From NCBI GenBank assembly GCA_039704465.1, contig JASFAU010000001.1, forward strand, positions 1,302,001-1,366,000: a stretch of DNA of 64,000 bases, read 5' to 3'. Below, piece after piece: positions 1-10,493 of the stretch (its first letter is position 1; each line of letters begins with the position of its first letter). The stretch is from Plasmodiophora brassicae. Lineage: Eukaryota > Endomyxa > Phytomyxea > Plasmodiophorida > Plasmodiophoridae. Position numbers and translations under genes: made by a program. The notes under the pieces are model-generated. The model was not told where the DNA came from. It did no database searches and saw only the letters and a list, made by a program, of their open reading frames with translations.

Positions 1-492
1 GTAGCAACAAAGAACTGTCAGGAAGTATCGGAATTGTCGTCATTGCAAATTGGAAAAAAGGACTGAAAGACATCATGCAGAGGGAACTGTTATGCACAGC
101 ATGTAATTTCAACCAGGCCTACCGAGAGCAACACGAGGCGGCCCAGATGACGGCGTTGAGATCTCCAGTTGGCTTCGGGAACAGTATCGTGATACAAGAT
201 ACCCGTACACTATTACGACCCCATTGTCGAGACTGAAACAGTTCTACGACGCAGGTAGAACCGTCGCACACAGAACCAATAGCGCGTCTGACGTTGAGGT
301 GGGCGCGCACCGCCGCAGGATAGCCGGATACCGTGGCGGTATCCGCCACGGACTTCAGGAAATTATTATATGACGCGCGCCCTAAACTTCTCGAGCCTGC
401 GGGTTTTACAAGTCAGGGAGAATGTATGATAATTGTTAGCTCCGCAAACGCAACCCAGACGGCCGTTATGATATGGGTACATTATTATGTAC
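1..492. other. gene-poor left edge
   Basis: This is the stretch downstream of the ABC transporter stop codon. Short ORFs exist on both strands but none shows a recognisable domain, a good start or splice partners. I see nothing assignable here; it may hold the 3' UTR of the minus-strand transporter. Confidence 0.5.
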
Positions 493-3400
493 CTATTGCT
501 GAGCCTGATACCGAAGTAGGAATTCGTTAACCGGAGATGATGGATCCTGAAGCATTTCCTTGGACGGCCCAAAGGCAACTACGTTCCCAGATTCCAATAG
601 GAGAATATGGTCGAACCGGTCCAGATGCTCCAGACGATGCATGATCATGACGACAGTGACGCCTTTCATTTCCAGGAGGACTTGGAGAACCAGTGCGCCT
701 GTAACCTGATCCACGTTTGCCGTGGGTTCATCGCAAAGCAGAACGCGAAGCTGTCCTTGAGCTAGGGCCCTTGCCAGACACATCAGCTGCCGCTCACCAA
801 CGCTCAGATTGCCGCCAGCATCTTCTAAGGTCCCATCCAGGCCACCAAGTTCATTAACACGCTCATCCATTCTGCTTCGTTTCAGGACCTGCCAAAGCTT
901 CGCATCGTCGGCGCCGTCGTCACCAAGCACGAGATTGAACCTGACGGAGCCACCAAACAGCACAGGGTCTTGCGGAATAACGCGGACGGCACGCCGAGCG
1001 GCATCCAAAGGCAAACGTTCCAAGTGAACACCATCGATCAAGATCGATCCGCGACCAATCGGATACAATGACGACAAAACTGATACCATCGAGCTCTTGC
1101 CAGACCCCGTCCTGCATTCTTTCCCGATTAGACAGAAAAAGCGTATTACGAGAATCACGACAGTACCTGCCAATAACGGCGACCTTAGATCCGGCCGGAA
1201 TCGTTAGGGAAATGCCCTTGAGCACTTCAGGTCTGCCAATGGTATATCGCATAGCAACACGATCGAGGCGCACTTCTCCAGCCACAGGCCACCCGGCCGG
1301 TTGTTCTGTGGTCGCCAGCAGTCGATCGTCGGTCTCAACGGGCATCCTCAGAATGTCAGCTATCCGTTCGACGGAGACAAAGTTGGTCTCCACGTTCGTG
1401 AGGCCCATCAGGTAGTCCATCATGGCGCGTTGCAGAGAGGCGGCATACATCAGAACCAGACCAAACGCGCCAAGCGACATTTTGTTCTGGCTTATCAGAA
1501 TGACACTGACCACGCCAGCGGCAAAGTACAGCATGCAACTCGACTGGGTCGTTAGCGCTTGCGCCCATTTCATAACGGCCTCATTGCCGAACGTCCCCTG
1601 CGCCATCTTCTCGACACGATCGTGGTTCCCACGCTCGAAGCGGTCTTCAGCGCCGGTGCACTGAATCGTATCGCGCCCATCAATAACGTCGCTGAAGAAC
1701 TCGTAGACAGGGCTCCGGGCAACAGATTGGATCCGGCGCGTATCCCGCGCTGCTATCCGAACCGTGCGGAAGATGCCAACGTAGATGATGACCATGACAG
1801 GCAGGACGAGGAAGACCAGCGGGGCGTAGACAACGATCAGCATGAACTGGGCGACGATCGAGAACGTCTTCGAGACTTGATCCAGCACAGAGTACGGCAC
1901 TGAACCATCGATACTGGCCATATCCTGCAGAAACCGATCTGGCATGACGAACCGCCACGTTAGTGTGTGTGTGTGTGTGTGCGTGCGTGTGTGTTTACAG
2001 TGACGACGCCATCCACTTACTGAGTATCATCCCCGACGAGTTGGTGTCGTAGTATGACAGCGGCGCCCCAACGAGCCGCTGGATCATCTGGCGATGGATG
2101 CTGCGTGATGTCCTCAATGTGCACCGTGTAAAGAAAAGGGTCTGGAGACACGAAATAACGGCGTCCGAAATGCCCAGCGCAACATATACAAGCAGGTACT
2201 GGTGCTGGGTCCATGACGACGTCTGAGAGGACGTCCAGATGGCAAGCCATACGTTCATCGATACGGAGAGGATAGTAAGGACGCCGACCATGGAAACTAT
2301 TGGCGCTAGCCACCATCCGAACTCTCGTAGGTACAGCATCATGTCAGCCATGGTGATGGATCCTGTGCTCTTCTCCTCATTGCCGCCATCCTTTGTATCA
2401 ACCTGTCTGAGATAACGCAATATACGCCCCTCAGTGAGGTTCTGGTCAATGACCTTTCCGGTCAGCGACCGCAAGCGTCCACTGATAAACCTGTACACCT
2501 CGTCGCGTGACAGCATGTCGTCATCGTCAGGTTGGAAACCATGTTGAGGGGCACCTTGCTCCACTTCCGACGACACCGGCTCGTCTGGGTTATCGCTGAT
2601 GAACGCGGCATTAACAATGAGAAAGTCTTCGCCAAGCGCGGATAACGCCCCAGACGCAACGATGCTGCCATGGTCGAGCAGGATGATGTTGTCCACAGCG
2701 GGTGACGTCAAACAGCGTAGGTCGTGCGTCACAAGGACAATGGATTTGCCTCGAAGGCGTTCATAGCAAATGACGTTGGACCAGATCCTTGAGCCAGTTG
2801 TACGATCGACAGCGGCAAGGACGTCGTCAAGGAGAACGACAGCGGCGTCTGCGTAGACAGCTCTGGCGAGGCAGACGCGCGCCTTCTGACCTCCTGACAG
2901 TTGAACACCGCTCGGCCCAACCGGCGTCAAGATACCCTGGGGAAGGGCCGCGAGGTCGGCTTCCAGTTCAGTCCTTTGAACGACATCATTCAGGCGGGCA
3001 CGGTCCAGCGGCAACCCAAACAGGATATTCTCCTGGATCGAGGCGTTCAGTAGGAACGGGCGCTGTCGGGAGTATGACGCGCCTGTTCGTTGCCGGGCGG
3101 CCAGGGCCGCTAGAGCCGTGGACTTCCCGCTACCTGTGGCGCCGACGATGACCTGGAGCCCGGGACGAACATCGATGGGAGCGGCACATGCAGCAACACC
3201 ATGGTTGTGGTCGTCATCGGCGTGCTCTTGTTCAAGTCTGGTGGCGATACGATCAAGGGACGGCGATAGAGACGACCATGCGTTGTAGATGGACGGCAGT
3301 GTGCTAATCGACCACTGCATCTGCGAGATCCAGGCCAAGGCAGAGAACGCGACAGCAGCGTCGAGTGTTTGGCCATCGATCAACGTATGCCAGGCGAACA

Positions 3401-4985
3401 TTGCAACCGGGACAGTCAGGGACAGCAGTGAGCCCATCAGCGTAGAGAATGCTACCAGGGAGTTGACCAGCCACAGCTCATCGAGCTCACGATCGCGAGC
3501 GCGTCCCAATCGGTCGACCCAGACCTGCTCGAGGCGTTCCAGTTTCGTCACCTTGACCGACGCGACAAACGACCGCATCAGACTGGAACGTTCGTCACGA
3601 CGCTCTTGAAGGCGACGAGTGATAGACGCCAGTCGGCGACCGACGAACCGGGATATGACCGCACTGCCAAGCAGACACGCCACACCAACGAATGCGCCCG
3701 TCCCAACCAGACGATGGAGGAAGTAGATGACTGCCGGCAACGAGACAACAGCCCAGGTCCACTGCGCCAGAAAGAACACGCCCCACGCCCACTGCCCGAT
3801 CTTGTCAGCGTCCGTGGCCATCAGGTTAGCCAGCTTGCCCGTGTCGGGTCGGTCGCGTACGCCGACGCGCTGCCGAATCACTGACGAGAACAATGCTTGG
3901 CAGAGCGCCGTTCGCGCGTTGTTCGCGACTCGCGTCGACTGGAAGTAACAGTACTCCATGCAGGACACGCGGACCAGCATGCTGACAGACAGGACACCGA
4001 CGAGAACGTATGACAACGTCATCGGCGCCGACGCGGACAGCAAGGCGGCCAGCACAATCGGGTCAATGAACATACAGGCGAGAAAAGCGATGCCATGCAG
4101 GTAGGAGGACAGGAACACGCCGGGCTGGATGGAGAACGTGATGGTGACCAGAAGGCGGAGCGCTCGCGATCCGAACAATGTTGGCGATGAACGACGACGG
4201 TGGCGCAGGAATTCGTTAACGAGGTACGTGGGGTCGTCCGAGTCGGGCAACCTGGGCAGGTCGCCTGCCTCGAGCTTGCCCACCGTTCTCCCAACGCGTA
4301 GTGTAGGAAACGCCCACCAGAACGTATACCTTGACAAGAACGAGGCGTCGTCCAGGGCGCTTCTGGTCGGCGGCGCGCTGTCCTGGCGGGATAGCAGCAG
4401 GCATTGGAATGCAACCGAGTTGCAGAGTAATGCAGCGACGACCAGACCGGGGATTTCGTCGTAGACGTCGGTGAGGACCGCGGCCGTCGCGACAAGTTGG
4501 TCGACGGCGACGGCGATGATCGCAGCGTTAGCAACGCCACTGGCCAGCAGACCGGCGCCAACGCAGGCCACGTGCACGATGGCAAGCCACGACGGATCGC
4601 GATAGTCGTCGACGAGCACCGCGAACACGATGAGGGCGACGTTGGTGACGGCAAGAGCGTACGATGCTGCGGCTGCTGAAACGCGTCGACGCGAGGTCGT
4701 GGTCTGCGTCGTCGTGCCGAGGAGCGGATCGCCGAGGTCGACTCCATGCGTATCGGCAGTCGGAATGACCGGCGACGATCCACGACGTGCCAGGGCTTGC
4801 CACGCCAGTGGGACAGCGGTCATGGCCAGCCCCCAGGCCGCGTAGTACACCGCGACGACGAGCGGCAGCGGGTGACCCGTGCCGTGGACGGCAACGCCAA
4901 TTACGTACCAGGACGACACCCAGGTCGCTACCGATACACAGTGGATCGCAGCGGGACTCCATCTAGCCAGCCGCGATCCCCGCAT
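493..4985 (-). CDS. ABCC/MRP-type ABC transporter, full length
   Basis: Full-length ABC exporter of the ABCC (multidrug resistance protein) type, about 1451 residues, expected in the plasma or vacuolar membrane pumping conjugates or other organic anions. The N-terminal hydrophobic block resembles a TMD0, followed by TMD1, NBD1 (Walker A GATGSGKST, signature LSGGQKARVCLARA, Walker B VVLLDD), TMD2 (with the family-typical GMILNRF junction) and NBD2 (GRTGSGKSS, Q-loop IPQDPVLFGG, degenerate signature LSVGERQL, Walker B VLLCDEP). Predicted exons are 4985-2021, 1938-1167 and 1111-493; introns of 82 and 55 nt restore both the ILNRF motif and the second Walker A exactly. The ATG at 4985 is chosen because the more upstream start of the open frame is GTG; an extra 5' exon is possible. 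NBD2 carries LSVGE in place of LSGGQ. The substrate cannot be read from sequence. Confidence 0.9.
1963..1994. repeat. TG/CA microsatellite inside ABC transporter intron 1
   Basis: A run of TG dinucleotides (CA on the coding strand) with two interruptions fills the centre of the first intron of the ABC transporter, between its GTAAGT donor and a CTAAC branch-like site. It makes this intron (82 nt) the longest in the gene. Confidence 0.9.
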
Positions 4986-5283
4986 CGCCCGGCGGACGTC
5001 GCGACGCTCCCCGCGCCCCTGATTTGCGATGCGCTGCCTCCAGGATTGCACAGGAGGCCGCCGTCCGACACTCACATCATCCCGGGCGTTAACCCGGTAC
5101 ACGAAATAGAAGGGCCCGCCCACCCGTCTGGAGCGTCAGACCCGAACTCAGATCACGTGCCAGATTTGCCGCGCCATTCGCCTGGTATTGATGAACACTC
5201 ACCGCGATTGCAAACACGCTGCAACGTCATCCAGCAACGCACGGGTACGATATACATTATATTAGGTAACAAATAAGGCAATG

Positions 5284-6157
5284 TCATCGGTATAGCTCGG
5301 CAATGAGCGCCTGCAGGTCCTCGTAGAAGCGAGGTTTGACGCCAAGGCCAAGCATGGCCAGTGACCAGTGCGACAGGTCCGATAACGACGTGCCAGTCGC
5401 CGCTGTGTCCTGCGGGGACGTCGTCGACGATATCGCCGATGGGGCTGGGCTGTCACCAGGGGACAGTTCCGTTGGCGTCGACATTCGCACGTCGTCACCA
5501 TCGTCCAGAATGCTGGCCACAAAGTTGGCTTCCGTTTTCGATTGTTGTTGGGTGACTGAAGCAACAGCAGACCGTTTGCTGCACGGGCATGGATGCCCTG
5601 GAGATGAACAAACACCACATGTATCGCAATGGCGCGAATCCCCGGACTGGCATGTTCGGCATTTGGGGCAGTGGAATATCACATTCGGACGGCCAGTCTG
5701 GACCAGTGTTCGCCGACAGAACGAATAGTCCCATACAATTCCACAGAAGCATCGCATGCCGACTGCCAAAGCGTTGATGACGATTGTTTCCGACTTGCAG
5801 CAAGGTAGGCGAATTCGTCCAAACAATTGTTGCATGGGCTTCCGTTCCTGGCCCATGGCAAGGTTATCCGCAAGACATCGATGCGAACGAAGACGATTCA
5901 GAGAGACGCCTTTCTCAGACAGACAAGTGAGAGGACTCCGACACAAGCGACCGCACATGCAGATGTTTGCGTTGCACGCCTGGAGCAATTGCACACATGT
6001 ACAGGAAAGTGGGTCGCAAGGCCCTGAACAGGAACAGCCTGACATTACAGGCGCTGGTGTCGCCGTAGAAGATATAACAGCTTTCGTCGGAGATGTTCCT
6101 GATACAGTCTGAGATCGTGTCAGCAACCAAGAAGCTGAGCGTAGTAAGGATTCTCAT
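5284..6157 (-). CDS. cysteine-rich protein with CXC (tesmin/TSO1)-like cluster
   Basis: Unidentified cysteine-rich protein of roughly 270 residues. Near the N-terminus a cluster runs C-x-C-x3-C-x4-C-x-C-x7-C-x4-C-x-C-x3-C, spacing reminiscent of the zinc-binding CXC domain of tesmin/TSO1 proteins. A second cluster (FHCPKCRTC, RHCDTCGVC, HPCPC) looks like a zinc ribbon. The C-terminal third is Ser/Thr/Pro/Asp-rich and probably disordered. I read a start at 6157 and a 67-nt intron at 6105-6039 that joins directly into the first cluster; a start at 6045 without that intron is the alternative. Further introns between the clusters are possible because a second frame there also encodes a CNNC motif. 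Binding of DNA or protein is inference from the zinc-finger look only. Confidence 0.5.
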
Positions 6158-6269
6158 ACGGGGATCGTAGGTGACGCTACAAACGAACCGACTCGCGCCC
6201 GCTTAAGAGCGGGTTCAGCGGCTGGCCCATCCAGACCGAGAACAGCCTCGTCTCTAGAGCGCCGTCTTC

Positions 6270-7092
6270 TTACCATCTCACCGAAACTGGGCGACCAATA
6301 TCGATTAGCACGCGTTCGACAGCAATACTATTCATCACTTGCCTGTCGCTGTAGTCACATATCGATTGGAGGAATACAGCCAGACCAGCTTGATCCATGC
6401 TGAGGTCCAGCTCGTGCATCGATGACGTTTTGATTTGCCCGCCAGTGAAATCGGGACTCTGAGCCCACTTGATTGGCGTGTTCGCCGTAACCGTCCCATA
6501 GTATAGCACCGGTAGGCTCTTTACGGTGACAACAAAACGCGATACATTGCTCCCCAAGTAATCGCCATCTGCCATCAGTGCCGTCAGGCAATTACCGAGT
6601 ATAGACGGCGATGAGCGATGAGCGCCTACATAAGTTATCTATTGTAGTGAAGCCGATCTCAATCTTCCTCTTGGTATTCGGATCGGCCTTCCACTCCCAG
6701 ACGAGCTTCTTCCTGCAGTATGGCTCACTAGGCGTATTCGACATTGTGCACGACGCGGACGACCTGGAGAACAGCAGTTTGCATTCGATGGGCTCATAGG
6801 CGGGTACGAAGTCCCAGCTGCCGATCTTCAGGCGGCGACATCGCGCCCGGACGGGCTTATGCTTGGGCTTGAGCCGCGGTCGGACGGCGCCAGGTCGACC
6901 ATCCGTGTCCATGGCGGCGGATACGGGGTCCGCGCAGACCGCGCTCTGTGCGATGTCCGTGCACAGATCCGTCCACTGCGCACTGCTGGCCTTCCCGACA
7001 GTGGCGATTGGCGACGATCCCTCCCTGTATCGAGATGCGTACACGGCCGACTGTTTCCAGGGTCCTCCACTGTACTCTTTCTGCTTTACCAT
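6270..7092 (-). CDS. TRF2/HOY1 PH-like domain protein
   Basis: A 253-residue protein. Two exons, 7092-6630 and 6568-6270, are separated by a 61-nt GT-AG intron that joins TTIDNL to YGDYLGS. The C-terminal two thirds match the pattern I know from the TRF2/HOY1 PH-like family (for example plant ASG1-type proteins): a KLVWEWK opening, then KIEIGFTTID, then a strand ending in LPVLYYGT, then W-x3-DFTGGQ, then a terminal helix ending in DRQ. In that family the conserved order is KLVWE, KIEI, FF/YY with P, DFT-GQ and a final helix, so the whole domain appears intact. The N-terminal 100 residues are basic and low complexity. Molecular function is poorly known; a role in nucleus or lipid binding would be speculation. 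Confidence 0.7.
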
Positions 7093-7354
7093 GGCTGTCG
7101 GCACATTCTTCGTTGTGGACAATAAAAACAATGAACCCAGGTAGGAGATGATGATAAGTGCGCCCCTAGAGTCTACGGGTCCCTGAACGGCTACACGTAT
7201 TGACGGGCGATTCGTGTGACTTGCGTCAACGGGGCACAGTCTTGCCAATACCAGCGTGCACATTTCTTCGGAACTCGGTCATCGGATAGCCAATCTGGCG
7301 TTCACTTTATCGATAACGTTATGATAGGGATTAGACTACTGAATGCAAAGAGCG

Positions 7355-9136
7355 TCACGTCGCGTTGCGCCGGTAATCGGCAGATAGTGTCTCGACGAGA
7401 TCGTTAATCTCTTTCGAGGGCGACTCTGCAACGGGAACGATGTTAAGCATTCTGCAAGCCGTGTCAGCATCGATCAGGCCTTGAGACACCGCAATGTCGC
7501 AGAAAAGAGCAGCAATGTACGGGTGATGATTGGACGCTAGAAGCGACAGGGCTCCTTCGACTGCTAGCACCCTGTCATCAAGATGGGAGTTCACGATGAC
7601 GGCCACCAGAAACCGCACGAGATGAGGATGCTGGCACATCAACGAATAGGTGGAGATGATCTGGCCAAACAGCGTGAATCGATTGAAATAAACGTACAAT
7701 AGGGGAAAAACTGGCCAACCTTGTCTGGAATGTGGCAGGCAGCATAGCAGGCCGCTGCTTGGCTGTAATCCTTTGCATTGAAAAACAGGTCACCAAGTTG
7801 TTCGCTAAGATACAGCATGTTGCGGCATCGAAGGTCTTCAAAGAGATCACGATCACCAGATAGGGCTTTCTTAGCGACGGCGTACGTTTCCTCTTTGGAA
7901 ACGGGAACGGGGCTTCCCAGGGAGGGTATTTGGGCAACGTACTCATTTACGAATTCCGAACAGTGCTCGTCAACCAGGAGGACGGCAGCATCTCTGAACG
8001 CCAAGTTGTTGATGAAGCCGGTGACTATTGACACAATTCCAGGAATGTCTTTCTCCACAACTAACTGCGATACGCGGAGGAAGGCGAGGCGCATATCATT
8101 TGCTGCACCAACTTCTTTCTGAGCAGATGTCCGATGCTGGGCAATTTGTTCACAGAACCGGTCGAACGCTACAGAAACGTGCCTGGATACACGCGAATGA
8201 AGCAGGCGTATGAAGGGCACGTCATCCGAAAGCACAGCAACTGGAACGCCTTTAGCGACAACGCTCTCCAGACACGAATAGAACAGTCCATCGGAAAGCT
8301 GACGTGTACGGCGACCGGCCATTTCAATGCGTAGGAATGCACCAACAGCTAGCACGCTACCGAGATCGAAAGTGGCATACCCTAAAGACACAATCAGTGT
8401 AAACCATTTGGGCGTCACGGAGCGCTTCTTACGGTCTTCATTATCCAGCATTTTCCATTCACTAGCATGCGTTTCACTATCTGGATCATCCTCGAAAAGT
8501 CGAATAACGACGCGGGCACGTACCGGGGCATAGCACTGCATTCCCTGAGGAGTGAAGACGAATCAGATCACTGACAGCAATGCGTCACTACCAAACGACA
8601 ACCTGCTGATAGCGAGCTCTGAAAGGCTTTATCTCGACGCTCTGGACGACAGATAACGCATGTGCCAGTCGATACACGAGTAGGTCATCGCAATCTTCTG
8701 TAATAGATCCTGCGGACGACCAGAACGTCTCTGGCGCATCATCCAGTGTTTCTGCAATCGTCTGTAGGTCATCATCCGCTGACGATTGAAATACCCCTTC
8801 AACAATGACATTGCACGGGACCTCCAGCGCCTTGAAATAAAGTAATGTTCTGTAGAGCGAGCGCAGCTCATCCAGCGTCATAATCCTCAACTCGAAGACG
8901 CGCCCATCAACGGCGACCACATCAGGGTCCGGGCAGCGCGAGCACAGGCGTCGCCAGGTGGGCACAGTGTCGAGTGTCGCTCGGAAGAACGAGGACACGG
9001 CCAGAATGCGCGCGATCTCGGTCCCGCGCAGGAACGTCCCGACATGCTCGAGCGATCCAGTGTCCAACATATAGCCGGACTGCATCATCGGCCGCGTTTC
9101 CCGCAGTCCGGCCCAATGATGATTGACTTCCGTCAT
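7355..9136 (-). CDS. F-box protein, At4g00755-like, with helical C-terminal extension
   Basis: Predicted substrate adaptor of an SCF ubiquitin ligase, 554 residues in three exons: 9136-8603, 8544-7720 and 7660-7355 (introns 58 and 59 nt). The N-terminus has an F-box-like segment (GTFLRGTEIARILAVSSFFRA). Next comes the module I recognise from the plant F-box protein At4g00755 family: a FWSSAGS motif, VYRLAHALSVVQSVEIKPF, CYAPVRARVVI, and GRRTRQLSDGLFYSCLESV. The last 230 residues are an alpha-helical, TPR-like extension (LFFNAKDYSQAAACYAACHIPDK) that I do not associate with the family. The start at 9136 is the first ATG of the open frame; upstream in-frame starts are GTG. It is divergent from the Dpy-30-motif gene with only about 56 bp between ATGs, so the two must share a promoter. 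Confidence 0.75.
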
Positions 9137-9192
9137 CGTACCCTGGCCAACAGTCTCAGACGGCACTTGCACGTCACCTACCTGTGTCGATC

Positions 9193-9480
9193 ATGGTTCG
9201 TAGGAATGCTGTGCGCTTATCGCTGGTTCTCATGACGGTTATGCAGGAGCCGGTACCTCCGCAGGACGTCCCTGGGCAAGAAGCTGTTCCGCAGCCAGAG
9301 GCGGCTGCGACGTCAGAACCTATGCCCGGCCCGTCTGAATACCTCGAGAAGGAGATCGCGCCGGCGCTCCTACCAATCCTGATGCTAATGGACAAGTTAA
9401 GGCCGACGGACCCAGTGGCATTTCTTGCTGTGCACCTTCTCAAGTTCGCCGACGAACACAAGAGCGGCTCCCGCGAATAG
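9193..9480 (+). CDS. small Dpy-30-motif protein
   Basis: A single-exon protein of 95 residues. The C-terminal half is a clear Dpy-30 dimerisation motif: YLEKEIAPALLPILMLMDKL followed by RPTDPVAFLAVHLLK. The N-terminal part is Pro/Glu-rich. Dpy-30 motifs form a helical dimer that docks onto an amphipathic helix of partners such as COMPASS Ash2L/Bre2 or the AKAP-like scaffolds of ciliary radial spokes. With several axonemal genes nearby, either a histone methyltransferase subunit or a radial-spoke subunit is possible and the sequence does not decide. The ATG at 9193 is used; two in-frame ATGs lie just downstream. Confidence 0.7.
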   Translation: MVRRNAVRLSLVLMTVMQEPVPPQDVPGQEAVPQPEAAATSEPMPGPSEYLEKEIAPALLPILMLMDKLRPTDPVAFLAVHLLKFADEHKSGSRE

Positions 9481-9632
9481 AGGCCACACTGGTTCATTTG
9501 CGGCGCTCCTATCGTTCTGCAGTCGTGGTTAAAGAGCGCCTATAACGCCTCAGGCGTTCCTGTTCCAGATTTGCGTTGAAGTCGCCTGTTGCCACGTTTT
9601 GCGTAGGTAGTCGCGAAGGCGGCAATGCGCCA

Positions 9633-10337
9633 ATGCTGCGCAACGACATGCATCCGGAATGGGCAGCATGCGTGTCGACGGTGGCGCAGGCCCTTGCTGA
9701 CTGCCGCAGCACGTGGACGCAGCTAAGCGCGACAGGTTTCGCGCTTGTGCAATGCCTTGTGAACATCATGCTGGAGCTAGAAATCGTATATGCCGGCGAC
9801 GGCGATGAAGTTAGAGAGGGCGATCTGGAAGCAACGGCGCTTGCGAAAGAGCGTGAAGCCTGGGCAGTGCTGGCTGAACTGGTAACAGGGACCGGCATGG
9901 CCGGTGACGGTTGAACTGAACGTGTCACTTCACAGCGACGGGCGTACGTGTCTCTTCGGGATGGAGTCGCATCATTTGAGGCGTTTCGGGATCGGCTCTT
10001 CAACACTAGAAATGCGGACCTGGCAAGGGCAATGTGTCTGTCAAATTGGCAAATAGATGACCTTGGTTGGTGACCTGATGCTTGCTGTCGCACTGGACTG
10101 ACTATTGACTGGCCAGCACGGGAGTTGCAATCAACACTTGACATGTACGCAAAGGAACTCATCGTCAAGTCTGTCATCGTGAACACGTTCGGGAAGCACC
10201 GGGGAGGCAGATCCTCGCGATTAACCCGCGACCAGTGGACCATCCAGCTGGGCGCATGGCTGATGGAACCTTTCCTACAGACGTCGAAACTGGATCGTCT
10301 GACAGCGATGCTGGGATCAATAAACACACGACAATAA
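9633..10337 (+). CDS. CINP-like (CDK2-interacting protein) helical protein
   Basis: A 199-residue, mostly alpha-helical protein in three exons: 9633-9881, 9936-10065 and 10117-10337 (introns 54 and 51 nt, frame preserved throughout). The C-terminal segment, with LDMYAKELIVKSVIV, the aromatic QLGAWLMEPFLQTSKLDRL and a final LTAMLGSI, follows the layout of CINP, the cyclin-dependent kinase 2-interacting protein, whose C-terminus has M/LY-KELxLK, a W-x-x-x-P turn and a closing LxSML helix. CINP links CDK2/CDC7 activity to replication and the ATR checkpoint and also joins pre-60S ribosome assembly factors in animals. Identification rests on this C-terminal resemblance only. A long antisense ORF exists opposite and was rejected. 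Confidence 0.6.
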
Positions 10338-10493
10338 ATGGCCTGCAACGATTGGCGACAGCGCAGAACGTGACTGTCAGGCTGCCTAGAGGTATTGGGA
10401 AGCCGCCAGCCAGGTACCGAACCGCGGGGCAGACAATCCGGCGCGGAGTCCGTGGCGGACTGTGAGGCCTCATTTGCACGGCGCCCAACTCAG

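Noticed and set aside
4019..4783. 254-codon minus-strand ORF within the ABC transporter
   Set aside because: It is out of frame with the transporter, Ser/Arg/Pro-rich, and overlaps the membrane domain coding sequence.
5123..5123. Upstream start of the ABC transporter frame
   Set aside because: The codon is GTG and the extra 46 residues are not family-like; the ATG at 4985 is preferred.
9509..10348. 279-codon minus-strand ORF opposite the CINP-like gene
   Set aside because: Ser/Arg-rich without domains; the plus strand gives three exons with consistent splice sites and a recognisable C-terminus.
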